64,000 nucleotides of DNA from Magnetospirillum sp. (GTDB taxonomy: Bacteria; Pseudomonadota; Alphaproteobacteria; CACIAM-22H2), in assembly GCA_027532905.1 (NCBI GenBank), contig JAPZUA010000005.1, forward strand, positions 340,008 through 404,007. Direction: 5' to 3'. The notes below the pieces were generated by a model. The model had not been told where the DNA came from. It worked only from the letters and a program-made list of their open reading frames with translations, and made no database searches. This document shows, piece by piece, positions 1-9,475 of this stretch (position 1 is the stretch's first letter; each line of letters begins with the position of its first letter). The translations under genes and the position numbers were made by a program.

Positions 1-1425
1 GCCTCGGTCGTTTTCTACGCCATGGCCGAGCCGTGGCACGCGGCCGTCATGGCCGGATCGATCCTGTTCAATTTCACGTGCGGCATCCGCTTGGCCGCGA
101 CCGGCAGCCGCACCCTGCTTGCCTTCGCGGTCGCGGCCAATCTGGTACTGCTCGGCATTTTCAAATACGCGGACTTTTTCGTCGGCAACCTCGCGGCGGC
201 GACCGGCATCGACATCGCCTTGCTGCGCATCGCATTGCCGGCCGGCATTTCGTTCTACACCTTCACGCAGATAGCATTTCTGGCCGACGCCGCGCGCGGC
301 GAGGTGCGTGAGCTCAATTTTGCGCGCTACGTTTTGTTCGTCACGTTTTTCCCGCATCTGATCGCAGGCCCCATCATCCACCACCGTGAGATGATGCCGC
401 AATTCGCGCGCGTGCGCCTGGGCCTCGGCGCCACGAATCTTGCGGTGGGGCTGTCGATCTTCGCGGTCGGCCTCGGAAAGAAACTTCTGCTGGCCGACAA
501 TATCGCACCCTTCGCGACCCCTATCTTCGCGGCCGCCGATGCGGGTGCCACACCGACCTTCTTCGAAGCATGGGCGGCAACGCTCGCTTACGCGCTGCGG
601 CTCTATTTCGACTTCTCGGGCTATTCGGACATGGCGATCGGCCTGTCGCGCATGTTCGGCATTCGCCTGCCGGTCAATTTCCACAGCCCCTACAAAGCTT
701 CGAGCGTGGCCGATTTCTGGCGCCGCTGGCACATGACGCTGTCGCGGTTCTTGCGCGACTATCTCTACATTCCGCTCGGCGGCAGCCGGCACGGTGCCGG
801 CCGCCATATCGCGGCTTTGTTCGCAACCATGGTGCTCGGCGGCTTCTGGCACGGTGCGAGTTGGAACTTCGTGCTGTGGGGGGCGCTGCACGGCGCATTG
901 CTCGCGCTCAACCATCTGTGGCGCCATTTTGCGCCGGCGGCGGCAAAACACCTGATCGCACCCATCGGCATGCCGCTCACATTCGTGTGCGTGGTGCTGG
1001 CGTGGGTTCCGTTTGCGGCCGAAACGCTCGGCGGAACGGCGCGAATGTACGCGGCCTTGGCCGCCTTCGACGGCGTTACCTTTCCGGCGGCGGCGGCCGG
1101 CAAAATCGGCGCGCTTGCACCGGCTCTGGAAGCGCTCGGCATCCGCTTTGCGGGGGCGAATATCGTGACGCTCGAGGATTGGCGCAATGCCGGCATCCTG
1201 GTCGTGACGGCAGGCCTGCTCGTCGTCTGGCTGCTGCCCAACACGCAGCAGATCTTCGGCCGCTACCGCCCCATCCTCGGCGTCTATCGCGGCGATCTGC
1301 AGTCCCTCAAGACGCGTTTCGCCTGGCGGCCGAATTGGCTGTGGGCCGCGTGTCTGGCCGTCTGGGCAGCAGCGTCGCTGCTGAGCCTTCAGCGCGTCAG
1401 CGAATTCATCTATTTCCGATTTTGA
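1..1425 (+). CDS. MBOAT-family O-acyltransferase (AlgI/DltB-like), 5' end cut by window
   Basis: Polytopic membrane O-acyltransferase of the AlgI/DltB type, which moves an acetyl group across the membrane for glycan O-acetylation. The frame is open to base 1, so the start and the first transmembrane segments lie outside the window; 474 residues are visible. Family hallmarks are the block beginning HSPYKASSVADFWRRWH near visible residue 227 and GGFWHGASWNF near 281, where His284 is the expected catalytic histidine. Hydrophobic segments alternate throughout. It ends 8 bp before the SGNH-like gene at 1434, its probable partner, as AlgI works with AlgJ/AlgX. The family call is firm; the polymer that is acetylated is unknown. 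Confidence 0.9.
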   Translation, partial: ASVVFYAMAEPWHAAVMAGSILFNFTCGIRLAATGSRTLLAFAVAANLVLLGIFKYADFFVGNLAAATGIDIALLRIALPAGISFYTFTQIAFLADAARGEVRELNFARYVLFVTFFPHLIAGPIIHHREMMPQFARVRLGLGATNLAVGLSIFAVGLGKKLLLADNIAPFATPIFAAADAGATPTFFEAWAATLAYALRLYFDFSGYSDMAIGLSRMFGIRLPVNFHSPYKASSVADFWRRWHMTLSRFLRDYLYIPLGGSRHGAGRHIAALFATMVLGGFWHGASWNFVLWGALHGALLALNHLWRHFAPAAAKHLIAPIGMPLTFVCVVLAWVPFAAETLGGTARMYAALAAFDGVTFPAAAAGKIGALAPALEALGIRFAGANIVTLEDWRNAGILVVTAGLLVVWLLPNTQQIFGRYRPILGVYRGDLQSLKTRFAWRPNWLWAACLAVWAAASLLSLQRVSEFIYFRF

Positions 1426-1433
1426 GGGTGCCG

Positions 1434-2609
1434 ATGCGACGCTATCTTCAGATGCTGCTGGTGGGCGCCTTGGGGCTGTTCGGTTCCGCGATCGCGTTCA
1501 ATGCGGCGATCGATCCCTACGCTGTCGTGGGCACGCCGCGCATCGCCGGCATCAACGCGGACAAACCGCTTTTGGGCCGACAGGCACGGCTATACACGGC
1601 GGCCGATACCGTCCGCAAACCGATCGACGCCCTCGTGATCGGTGCCAGCACCGCCGAAGGCATCCCCGACCAGCACGCCTTCTGGGGCGACGCGCGCGTC
1701 TACGTGCTCGCAGTCGGCGGGGCCAATGCCTACGAGACGTTCCGCTATCTGCAGCACGTCACAGCCAACCACAAGCTGCGCCGGGTCGTGATCGCGCTCG
1801 ATTTTTTCGCGTTCAACGGCTATCGGCCGCCGACCGTGGATTTCCGCGAAGACGTGCTCGACGTCACGCTTGCGGGTCTGCCCAATCCAGCGGCGGCGCG
1901 CGAAAGGCTGCGCTGGCTTTTGTCGATCGACAGTCTTGCCGACTCGGCCAACACATTTCTGGCTCAGCGACGCGGCGGCAGCGGGGGCGACAGCGGCCAG
2001 CGCACGAAGCTGCGCGAAATGTTCCGCCAGATCGACCAGGCCTTCATCGAGCGCACGTATCTCACGCCGCCCGCCTACCGTTACGCGTTCGACGAAAGCC
2101 CGTACGGCAAAGCGCCGACGGCAGTGCTTGCCGATGCGCTGGCGCTGTGCCACGAACGCGGCATCGCGGTCGATATGTTCATAACACCGTCGCACGCGCG
2201 TGCGTTGGCCGTGATCCAAGCGATCGGCCTGTGGCCGACATTCGAGGCCTGGAAGCGCAGCCTCGCCGATTTGGGTGCGCGCAGCCCCGGCGTGCGCGTA
2301 TGGGATTTTTCGGGCTTCGGGCCCGAGACCACCGAGGCCTTGCCGTTGGCCGCCGAACCTTTCGCACGCATGGTCAATTACCGCGACCAGATCCATTTCA
2401 ATCCCGTCCTCGGTGCCCGGATTCTGGACCGCTTCGCTGGCACGCCGTCCGACTTTGGGGTAGAGCTTGAGCCCGCGCGCATCGATGCGCATCTTGCCGC
2501 GATTCGTGCGGGCTTCCGCGCGTGGGTCGGCACGGCGCCGGACGACGTAGCGGAAATAGCCGGCTTGGCGCGGGCCGCCGGATTTCCGGCTTTTGCGCTC
2601 GCGGACTGA
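1434..2609 (+). CDS. SGNH-like, membrane-anchored MBOAT partner protein
   Basis: A 391-residue protein with an N-terminal hydrophobic anchor (about residues 5-25) followed by the sequence IDPY, often seen in proteins encoded beside MBOAT acyltransferases. A GAS motif at about 70-72 resembles the block I serine of SGNH hydrolases, and D318-x-x-H321 near the C-terminus resembles the block V Asp/His pair. It probably takes acetyl groups from the MBOAT protein just upstream and transfers them to a glycan on the outer side of the membrane. The ATG at 1434 lies 8 bp after the MBOAT stop, so the two are likely co-translated. SGNH assignment is from motifs only. Confidence 0.7.
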   Translation: MRRYLQMLLVGALGLFGSAIAFNAAIDPYAVVGTPRIAGINADKPLLGRQARLYTAADTVRKPIDALVIGASTAEGIPDQHAFWGDARVYVLAVGGANAYETFRYLQHVTANHKLRRVVIALDFFAFNGYRPPTVDFREDVLDVTLAGLPNPAAARERLRWLLSIDSLADSANTFLAQRRGGSGGDSGQRTKLREMFRQIDQAFIERTYLTPPAYRYAFDESPYGKAPTAVLADALALCHERGIAVDMFITPSHARALAVIQAIGLWPTFEAWKRSLADLGARSPGVRVWDFSGFGPETTEALPLAAEPFARMVNYRDQIHFNPVLGARILDRFAGTPSDFGVELEPARIDAHLAAIRAGFRAWVGTAPDDVAEIAGLARAAGFPAFALAD

Positions 2610-2655
2610 ACGAGACGCTGGACCGCTCGCGCGGCGGGCGACCCAAGGAGCAGGT

Positions 2656-3678
2656 ATGGATTTTTCGGGAAAACGCGTGCTGCTGACCGGCCACACCGGC
2701 TTCAAAGGGGCATGGCTGCTCGCATGGCTCGAGATGCTTGGCGCCAAGGTGGCGGGCCTCGCACTGGCCCCGCCGAGCGAGCCCTCGCTGTTTGCGCTGA
2801 TCGACGGTGCGGCACTCTGCGCCGCGCACACGCAAGGCGACATTCGCGACGCCGCCCTCGTGCGCAAAGCGTTCGAAGATTTTGCACCCGACTATGTCGT
2901 GCATATGGCGGCCCAGCCGCTGGTGCTGCCGTCGCTGGCAGCCCCGGTCGAGACTTTCGCCACCAACTTCCTCGGCACGACGCACGTGCTCGACGCGTGC
3001 CGGCACGTCACCCCCAAAGCCATCCTGGTTGTGACGAGCGACAAGGTCTACGCCAACGACGGCAGCGCACATGCCTTCGTCGAAACCGACAGGCTTGGCG
3101 GGCACGATCCTTATTCGGCCAGCAAGGCCGCGTGCGAGATTGCGGTCGACAGTTTCCGCAGCAGCTATTTTGCGGGCAAAGTGCCGCTCGCAACCGCGCG
3201 TGCGGGCAACGTCATCGGCGGCGGCGATTGGGCCGCCTATCGCATCGTGCCGGATGCGGTGCGTGCCCTTGCGGCCGGCACCACGCTCGTGCTGCGCCGG
3301 CCCGAGGCCGTGCGCCCCTGGCAGCATGTGCTCGACCCGCTGGCAGGCTATCTGGCGATTCTGGAAAAAGGCTGCGACGGCGCCTTCAATTTCGGGCCGG
3401 AGGCAGCCGCACGGCGCACCGTGCGCGAGGTCGTCGAAGAATTCGGCAAAGCGTTCGACGGCAAACCGGGCTGGACGATCGAAAACACGAACCCGCCGCC
3501 CGAAGCGCCGTATCTGACGCTGTCGGCAGCCTATGCGCACGCCACGCTCGACTGGGCGCCCAAGCTCGATTTCGAAACGGCCATGGCGTGGACAGCCGCT
3601 TGGTATCGCGCCTGGGCCAACGGCGAAGACATGCGCAAAGTCACGCGCGCGCAGATCGAGGCGTTTTCGAAGCTTTAG
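2656..3678 (+). CDS. rfbG: CDP-glucose 4,6-dehydratase-like SDR
   Basis: Extended short-chain dehydratase of 340 residues resembling RfbG, which converts CDP-glucose to CDP-4-keto-6-deoxyglucose for 3,6-dideoxy or branched sugars. The N-terminus carries GHTGFKGAW (about residues 12-20), an NAD-binding loop typical of this subfamily, followed by TSDKVYAN and the catalytic YSASK (Tyr153, Lys157). The start at 2656 is supported by an AAGGAG ribosome-binding site at 2645-2650. No CDP-glucose pyrophosphorylase (RfbF) is visible in the window, so the substrate supply must be elsewhere or the nucleotide differs. The gene ends in a 4-bp convergent overlap with galE. Confidence 0.82.
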   Translation: MDFSGKRVLLTGHTGFKGAWLLAWLEMLGAKVAGLALAPPSEPSLFALIDGAALCAAHTQGDIRDAALVRKAFEDFAPDYVVHMAAQPLVLPSLAAPVETFATNFLGTTHVLDACRHVTPKAILVVTSDKVYANDGSAHAFVETDRLGGHDPYSASKAACEIAVDSFRSSYFAGKVPLATARAGNVIGGGDWAAYRIVPDAVRALAAGTTLVLRRPEAVRPWQHVLDPLAGYLAILEKGCDGAFNFGPEAAARRTVREVVEEFGKAFDGKPGWTIENTNPPPEAPYLTLSAAYAHATLDWAPKLDFETAMAWTAAWYRAWANGEDMRKVTRAQIEAFSKL

Positions 3679-4670
3679 TTTTTGTGGCGCAATTGGTGCC
3701 AGGCCCAGGCATCGGCGACGATGCGCGCGAGGTCCGAATGCGTCGGCTGCCAGCCAAGTTCGCGTTTGGCGGCCGCAGGATCGGCCACAAGGGCGGGACT
3801 GTCGCCGTCGCGGCGCTTGCCGAAACTGTGCGGCACAGGCGTGCCCGCGACGCGCTCGACGGTCGCCACGACGTCGCGCACCGAATAGCCCTGGCCCGTG
3901 CCAAGATTAAACGCGGTTGCGACCGGCGCCGCCAAAGCGCGCTCGATGCCGAGAACGTGGGCGGCCCCGAGATCGGCCACGTGGATATAGTCGCGCAAGG
4001 CCGTGCCGTCCGGCGTGGGATAATCCGTGCCGAAGATCGTCAAAGGCGGACGAATGCCCATCGCGGCTTGGCAGGCGAGCGGGATGAGATGGCTTTCGGG
4101 CGAATGGTCTTCGCCGATCCCGTCAGACCAGGCCGCACCGGCTGCGTTGAAATAGCGGAACGCGATCCACGACAGGCCCGTCGCCCGCGCTTGGGCCGCG
4201 AGGATCTGTTCGACCGCAAGCTTGGTCTCGCCGTAGGGATTGGTCGGCCGCTTGGGATGGTCTTCGGCCATCGGCACCTGTTCAGGCATGCCGTAGACGG
4301 CCGCCGTCGACGAAAAAACAAACGACTTCACGCCGGCCGCCTGCAACCGGTCGAGCAGCACCAACGTCGTCGAAACATTGTTCTGCCAGAAGCGCACCGG
4401 TTCTTTGACCGAAAGGCCGACCTCGATCGAGCCCGCCAGATGCACGCAAGCACGAATGCCATATGCGGCGATCGCGGCATCGAGGGCGGCGGCATCGCCG
4501 ACTTCGGCTTCGACGAGCGGGCCCCAGCGCACGAAATCGCGATGGCCCGCACTCAGATTGTCGAATGCGACCGGCCGATGTCCGGCCAGCGCAAGCGCGC
4601 GGCACACATGCGCACCCACGAAGCCTGCCCCGCCAGTGACGAGCACACTCGCCTTATTCTCGCTGCCCAT
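3675..4670 (-). CDS. galE: UDP-glucose 4-epimerase
   Basis: Interconverts UDP-glucose and UDP-galactose (possibly the N-acetyl forms) for polysaccharide precursors. The 331-residue protein has the Rossmann loop GGAGFVG (13-19), the catalytic Ser121 region, YGETK (Tyr146, Lys150), the RYFNAAGA block and the C-terminal NLGTGQGYSV segment expected of GalE. The chosen ATG at 4670 gives a normal GalE N-terminus; a longer frame to 4715 would add a non-conserved extension. It is last in a minus-strand group after rpe and the heparinase-like gene, with 11 bp to the latter, and its stop overlaps that of rfbG by 4 bp. Confidence 0.9.
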   Translation of the reverse strand: MGSENKASVLVTGGAGFVGAHVCRALALAGHRPVAFDNLSAGHRDFVRWGPLVEAEVGDAAALDAAIAAYGIRACVHLAGSIEVGLSVKEPVRFWQNNVSTTLVLLDRLQAAGVKSFVFSSTAAVYGMPEQVPMAEDHPKRPTNPYGETKLAVEQILAAQARATGLSWIAFRYFNAAGAAWSDGIGEDHSPESHLIPLACQAAMGIRPPLTIFGTDYPTPDGTALRDYIHVADLGAAHVLGIERALAAPVATAFNLGTGQGYSVRDVVATVERVAGTPVPHSFGKRRDGDSPALVADPAAAKRELGWQPTHSDLARIVADAWAWHQLRHKN

Positions 4671-4681
4671 GTCGATTTCGC

Positions 4682-6319
4682 CTAACGCTCGCCTTGGATC
4701 CGTTTGAAGGCCCATTTGACCGACATGCCCTGCGCACCGGCCGTACCTGCTGCGACGAGCTGTTCGGCCCGCCGTGCCGTACCGCGCTGGGCGAACGACA
4801 CGCTCTCGCCAAGCTCGAGGGCCGCACCCGCGATCTGCAGTCGCCAGGCTTGACCGCGCGGCGTACGCAGCAAAGCCGCCGCGCCGTTCTGGATCACCGA
4901 AGCTTGGATATCGGGATAGAGATGGAAGCGGATTGCAAAGCGCGCCGAGGGCGACGGCGTCGCCCCTGCCGCCGGCAGCAGCGAATCTTCGCCGCGCAAA
5001 TCGAGCCCGTCGCCGGCCACGAAAATGCGGCGGCGATGCACGAAGCCAAAGTCGGACACATAGCCGTCATGGCTCAGATCGAGCCAGACATTGCCGTCGG
5101 CCTCGTCGCGCGCGGCCGAGACCTTTTTCAAGCGGCGGCGCAGACCGCCGGGGATGGGTTCGCTCGAACTCGTATCCTCGAGCGTGAGCGTGGAGTGGGC
5201 GGCCGTCGCGCGCAGAGCGAGCGCCCATTCGGAATCGTCCTGCGGGCCCGCCCCGCAATTGGCGACGATGCGCTCCTTGCCCGCCGACAATTCGAATGCC
5301 AAAGCACCCGCATGTGCGTGGCGGTCGAAACCTTCTTCGGGCGGCGGCCCCGCATCCACAAACAGCAGCACGCGGTCGGCGACCACGCGCTCGAAGCCGA
5401 TCGACATGGCACGCTCGGGCGGCGGATCTGGCCATTGCGCGCGCACCAGCACAGTATCGACCAAGGCGGCGGTTTCGACGTTCGAGTTTTCGAACAGCGC
5501 AAGTCCGCCGTCGCCGTGGCGGAAAAAGTGCAACGCCGGGGCGAGCTTTTCGATCGCACGGTGCAGGGCTTCCGGCACGTTCGCACCGGCCGCTTCGATG
5601 GCAAGGCGCGAATCGGCGAGGATCGACAGCGCTTCGAGCTGGGCGCGCGCGCCGCGGCTCAGATGGAAACCGTCAGGCGCCAGCTGGCGTTGGGCTTCGA
5701 TCGCTAGGCGCTGTGCAACGGCACCCAAAGTGCGCTCGTCGAGCAGGCCGCAGCCATGCGCATAGACGAGACCTTTGAGCGCTTGCAGGCGCGGCAGGCC
5801 GCGCGGCGCTTTGCCCGCACAGCGCGCCAAATGCCGCGCCTGGCGCGTGGCCGACTGCAGCAGCATCGGCCCGAGCCGGTCGCCCTCGCCGCGCGACAGG
5901 AAGGGCGCGTGTGCAAGCCATGCCGCCAAGCGCCGCCCGGTCGTTTCGGCGTCCCACAGCACGGGGCGCCATTTGGGATTGGCAAGGATCCAGTCTTCGA
6001 CGAGGGCGCGTGCGCGCGATTGTGCCGTCTCGCTCGCCACGGCCGCAAGATCGTCAAGCCAACCGAAGCCATTAAGTTCGTCGAGGGCGGCTTGGCTCAG
6101 ATCGGCGGCCGCCCAATCCGGCCGCTCGGCCGGAAGGGCGCGTCCCGCGCATACAAGCTTGCCCGCAACGATCGCCTCGCCGCGTGGCCGCGATCCGGGC
6201 AGCGGTTCGGGCGCCAGGCGTGCGAGCCGCGCCACGGCCCGCCCGCCGATCAGCAGGCGATAGAGCGGGGTGCCGTTCCAGAAATCCAACCAGCGGGAGC
6301 GCTGCCGCGCACGAGCCAT
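4682..6319 (-). CDS. Heparinase II/III family protein
   Basis: A 545-residue protein of the heparinase II/III family seen widely in alphaproteobacteria. It has an N-terminal all-alpha domain (roughly residues 1-300) and a C-terminal beta-rich half beginning around DRHAHAGALAFEL and IVANCGAG, the family's recognisable signature. Members are polysaccharide lyases or cell-envelope proteins of unknown substrate. ATG at 6319 lies 2 bp after the rpe stop; a TTG at 6325 would overlap it. No signal peptide is obvious, so its location is uncertain. It sits between rpe and galE in one transcription unit, suggesting a housekeeping envelope role rather than catabolism. Confidence 0.8.
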   Translation of the reverse strand: MARARQRSRWLDFWNGTPLYRLLIGGRAVARLARLAPEPLPGSRPRGEAIVAGKLVCAGRALPAERPDWAAADLSQAALDELNGFGWLDDLAAVASETAQSRARALVEDWILANPKWRPVLWDAETTGRRLAAWLAHAPFLSRGEGDRLGPMLLQSATRQARHLARCAGKAPRGLPRLQALKGLVYAHGCGLLDERTLGAVAQRLAIEAQRQLAPDGFHLSRGARAQLEALSILADSRLAIEAAGANVPEALHRAIEKLAPALHFFRHGDGGLALFENSNVETAALVDTVLVRAQWPDPPPERAMSIGFERVVADRVLLFVDAGPPPEEGFDRHAHAGALAFELSAGKERIVANCGAGPQDDSEWALALRATAAHSTLTLEDTSSSEPIPGGLRRRLKKVSAARDEADGNVWLDLSHDGYVSDFGFVHRRRIFVAGDGLDLRGEDSLLPAAGATPSPSARFAIRFHLYPDIQASVIQNGAAALLRTPRGQAWRLQIAGAALELGESVSFAQRGTARRAEQLVAAGTAGAQGMSVKWAFKRIQGER

Positions 6320-6321
6320 CG

Positions 6322-6996
6322 TCAAAGCTCGCGCAGCCGTCGCAGATTTTCGGCGTAGTTGGCAGGACCGCCGGCAAAACCGGCCGTGCCGGCGACAAGC
6401 ACGTCGGCCCCCGCCTTGCGAACGAGCCGGGCCGTCTGCTGGTTGACGCCGCCGTCGACTTCGAGATCGATGCGGCGGGCGGTTCCCGCGACGATCCGGT
6501 CGATGCGCGCGCGCAACGCCGCAATCTTCTCGAGCGCACCCGCAATGAAACTCTGCCCACCGAAGCCGGGATTGACCGACATGACCAGCACCAAATCGAC
6601 ATCCGCCAGCAAAGGATCGACCGCCTCGACCGGCGTGCCCGGATTGATCGCAATGCCGGCCTTTTTGCCGAGGCTGCGGATGAGCTGCAGCGTGCGATGC
6701 ACGTGCGGGCCCGCTTCGGGATGCACGGTGATGATGTCGGCACCCGCATCGGCGAACGCGGCCACATAGGGATCGACCGGCGAGATCATCAGATGCACGT
6801 CGAAGATTTTCTGCGAATGCGCACGCAAGGCGCGCACCACGCCGGGCCCGATCGTGATGTTAGGCACAAAATGCCCGTCCATCACGTCGACATGGATGTA
6901 GTCCGCACCGGCCGCATCGATCGCGCGCACTTCCGCACCCAATTGCGCAAAATCGGCCGACAGAATCGACGGGGCGAGGCGAATTGGCTGTTGCAA
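6322..6996 (-). CDS. rpe: Ribulose-phosphate 3-epimerase
   Basis: Epimerises ribulose-5-phosphate and xylulose-5-phosphate in the pentose-phosphate pathway. The TIM-barrel signatures are all present: LAPSILSADF near the N-terminus, HVDVMDGHFVPN with a catalytic Asp, DVHLMI, MSVNPGFGGQ and a second catalytic Asp in VDGGVN. The start is taken as TTG at 6996 because a GGAAGG ribosome-binding site lies at 7004-7009 and the resulting 224 residues match the usual family length; the longer frame to 7131 would add a tail with no family resemblance. It is the first gene of the minus-strand set with the heparinase-like gene and galE. Confidence 0.93.
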   Translation of the reverse strand: MQQPIRLAPSILSADFAQLGAEVRAIDAAGADYIHVDVMDGHFVPNITIGPGVVRALRAHSQKIFDVHLMISPVDPYVAAFADAGADIITVHPEAGPHVHRTLQLIRSLGKKAGIAINPGTPVEAVDPLLADVDLVLVMSVNPGFGGQSFIAGALEKIAALRARIDRIVAGTARRIDLEVDGGVNQQTARLVRKAGADVLVAGTAGFAGGPANYAENLRRLREL

Positions 6997-7138
6997 GCAA
7001 AGACCTTCCGAATGAGCAATGGACAACAAGCCTGTTGATTTATCAGGTCGCAGGCGGGGCAAGCAAGGGATGGTAGGTCGTGCGATGGCCAACCCCAATT
7101 TACGCGACTTTTGCCGCGACAGCGGCTGCATTTATCCA

Positions 7139-7167
7139 ATGGCATTCGCGAGGTGCCTCGCTATAAT
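7139..7167 (+). promoter_or_regulatory. Candidate sigma-70-type promoter upstream of lptD
   Basis: The 244-bp region between the divergent rpe and lptD starts contains a perfect TATAAT at 7162-7167. A weak -35-like ATGGCA lies at 7139-7144, giving a 17-bp spacer. It would place transcription about 65 bp upstream of the lptD start. Sequence inspection only; nothing else of note was seen in this gap. Confidence 0.4.
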
Positions 7168-7240
7168 GCCCGCCGCTTCGACGTAAGCACTTCGAAGTCC
7201 ATCATAATTTCAGATAGCGCCGACGCAACTTGACCCGCAA

Positions 7241-9457
7241 ATGACATTGTCTCCGCCCCGCACGACGAGAGGTTCAGCCGTCGGCGTCGGCTTGCGGCGC
7301 ATTGCCCTCGTCGCGGCCCTGACACTGGCCGCGGCAAGCGCGCATGCGCAATCCACGCGCGACGGGTTCGACGCACCTGCCCTGGTGCGCGCCAACGAAA
7401 TCCAAGTCGACGACGATTTGGGCCTGGTGATCGCGCGCGGCCAGGTCGAGATTTCGCAAGGCGACCGGCTCTTGAAGGCCGACACGCTGACCTACAACCG
7501 TCGCACGAACGTGGTTACGGCCTCGGGCGGGGTCATGCTGTTGGACCCGGCCGGCGACGTGGTTTTCGCCGATTTCGTCGAGCTCACGAGCGACATGCGC
7601 GACGGCACGATCCGCAATCTGCGCGCCATGCTGACCGACCAGTCGCGCTTTGCCGCCGTTACCGCACGCCGGGCCGACGGTAGCAAAACCGTGATGCGGC
7701 GTGCGACCTACAGCCCGTGCGAACCGTGCGAAAAAGATCCGACGCGCGCACCCATGTGGCAGTTGCGCGCCGAGCGCATCACGCACGACCAGGCGGCCAA
7801 GGAAATCACCTACGACAATGCGTGGCTCGAAGTGGCGGGTGTGCCCGTCGCCTACACGCCCTACATGGCACATCCCGACGGCACGGAAAAACGCGCCTCG
7901 GGTTTCCTTATGCCGGACGTCACCTCGTCGAGCCAGGTCGGTACGATGTTCGGCACGCCCTACTACTGGACGCTCGGGCCCTCCGCCGACGCGACCGTGA
8001 CGCCGATCGTGCTGACGAACGATCTGCCGATCCTCGCGGGCGAGTACCGCGAGTTCGCACGCAACGGCAAAGTGCAGTTCGATGCGGCCTTAATGCGCAC
8101 GCGCCGCGAAGGCGAAGGCTTCGGCGACACGCGCGGCTATGCAAGCGGCAAAGGCCGCTTCGACATCGACGACGATTGGCGCTGGGGTTTCGACGTCGCG
8201 CGCGCCACCGACAAGACCTTCGTCGACCGCTACCGGCTGCGCCAGCGTTTTTCGTTCCTCGACCAAAACGTTTTCGAAAGCCGCATCTACACCGAAGGCT
8301 TCCGCGATCGCGGCTACGCGGTGCTGCAGGGTTTGAGCTACCAGGGATTGCGGCCGGAAGACAGCCTCGAACGCTCGCCGCAAGTGCTGCCAGCGGGTGC
8401 GTATAGCTGGATCGGCGAACCGGGCGCGCTTGGCGGGCGCTTCGAGTTCGACGCGAACACCGCTTCCATCTACCGACGCAACGGAGTGCGCACGCAGCGC
8501 GGCAGCGCCATCGGTGGCTGGACCCTGCCCTACACGACGCGAACCGGTGAGGTCTACACCGTCAGCGCCACCGTGCAGACGGACCTGTTCCACACGGCCA
8601 ACATCAATACCAACGGCGGCGGGTTTCGGCCCACCGAAGACGGCGTGCAGTCGCGCGTGCTGCCGCAATTGGGCGTGTCGTGGCGCTATCCGCTGGTGCG
8701 CAGCAACGGTGCCGCACGGCTGCTGGTCGAGCCAGTGGCAGGGGCTTTCGCAGCCCCCAATCTGGGCGACCAGCGCAATCTGCCCAACGAAGACAGCCTG
8801 GGCCTCACCTTCGACGACACCAATCTGCTGCGCCCGAACCGTTTCACCGGCTACGACCGTGCCGAGGGCGGCATGCGCACGATCTACGGCCTCAATACCG
8901 AATATTCGAACATTTGGGCCCAACGCTTCAGCGCCTTTCTGGGCCAGCAATACCGGCACAAAGGCGAATCGGCAGTCCCTGCCGGTTCGGGCATCGACAC
9001 GCGCTTTTCGGACTTCGTCGGACGCTTCAATACGACGCTGCATCCCTGGCTTTCGACGACGTACCGATTCCAGATCGACAATGCGAGCCGCGAGCTCCTG
9101 CGCTCCGTCAGCAGCGTGTCGCTGGGGCCGTCGGCGCTGCGCTACACCCTCGCGCATGCGCGCATCGACCGCGCTTTGCAGCCGACCGCGCTCGCCTCGA
9201 TCAACCAGCTCGGCCACACTCTGGGCATCGTTTTCACGGAAAACTGGCGCGTCGAAAGCCGCTTGATCCAAGCGCTCGGCAACGATACCGGCATTTTGGT
9301 TGCGGGTGCCACGCTGTTCTACGAGGACGACTGTTTCATCTGGGGCGTCGATCTCACGCGGCGCAATATCGGGCGCGCCGAACTGCCGCCGGACACAGCC
9401 ATTCTGTTCCGAATCGCCCTGCGCAATCTCGGCGAATTGTCCCTACGCGGTCTGTAG
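7241..9457 (+). CDS. lptD: LPS-assembly outer-membrane protein LptD
   Basis: Outer-membrane beta-barrel of the LptDE translocon that inserts LPS into the outer leaflet. The 738-residue protein has a signal peptide (hydrophobic core about 20-34, AHA-type cleavage near residue 36), an OstA-like N-terminal jellyroll (about 50-150) and a long barrel rich in alternating aromatic strands ending in a C-terminal Leu. Three Cys are evident in conserved-looking places: 160, 163 and 698, in PCEPCEKDP and EDDCFIW, suggesting a disulphide layout simpler than the four-cysteine E. coli one. No strong ribosome-binding site precedes the ATG. It converges on lptE with an 18-bp gap. Confidence 0.93.
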   Translation: MTLSPPRTTRGSAVGVGLRRIALVAALTLAAASAHAQSTRDGFDAPALVRANEIQVDDDLGLVIARGQVEISQGDRLLKADTLTYNRRTNVVTASGGVMLLDPAGDVVFADFVELTSDMRDGTIRNLRAMLTDQSRFAAVTARRADGSKTVMRRATYSPCEPCEKDPTRAPMWQLRAERITHDQAAKEITYDNAWLEVAGVPVAYTPYMAHPDGTEKRASGFLMPDVTSSSQVGTMFGTPYYWTLGPSADATVTPIVLTNDLPILAGEYREFARNGKVQFDAALMRTRREGEGFGDTRGYASGKGRFDIDDDWRWGFDVARATDKTFVDRYRLRQRFSFLDQNVFESRIYTEGFRDRGYAVLQGLSYQGLRPEDSLERSPQVLPAGAYSWIGEPGALGGRFEFDANTASIYRRNGVRTQRGSAIGGWTLPYTTRTGEVYTVSATVQTDLFHTANINTNGGGFRPTEDGVQSRVLPQLGVSWRYPLVRSNGAARLLVEPVAGAFAAPNLGDQRNLPNEDSLGLTFDDTNLLRPNRFTGYDRAEGGMRTIYGLNTEYSNIWAQRFSAFLGQQYRHKGESAVPAGSGIDTRFSDFVGRFNTTLHPWLSTTYRFQIDNASRELLRSVSSVSLGPSALRYTLAHARIDRALQPTALASINQLGHTLGIVFTENWRVESRLIQALGNDTGILVAGATLFYEDDCFIWGVDLTRRNIGRAELPPDTAILFRIALRNLGELSLRGL

Positions 9458-9475
9458 GGGCGCGGCCTGTGAGGG

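Noticed and set aside
2712..4685. A 657-codon open frame on the + strand across rfbG and galE
   Set aside because: It overlaps two well-supported genes in other frames and has low-complexity Arg-rich content.
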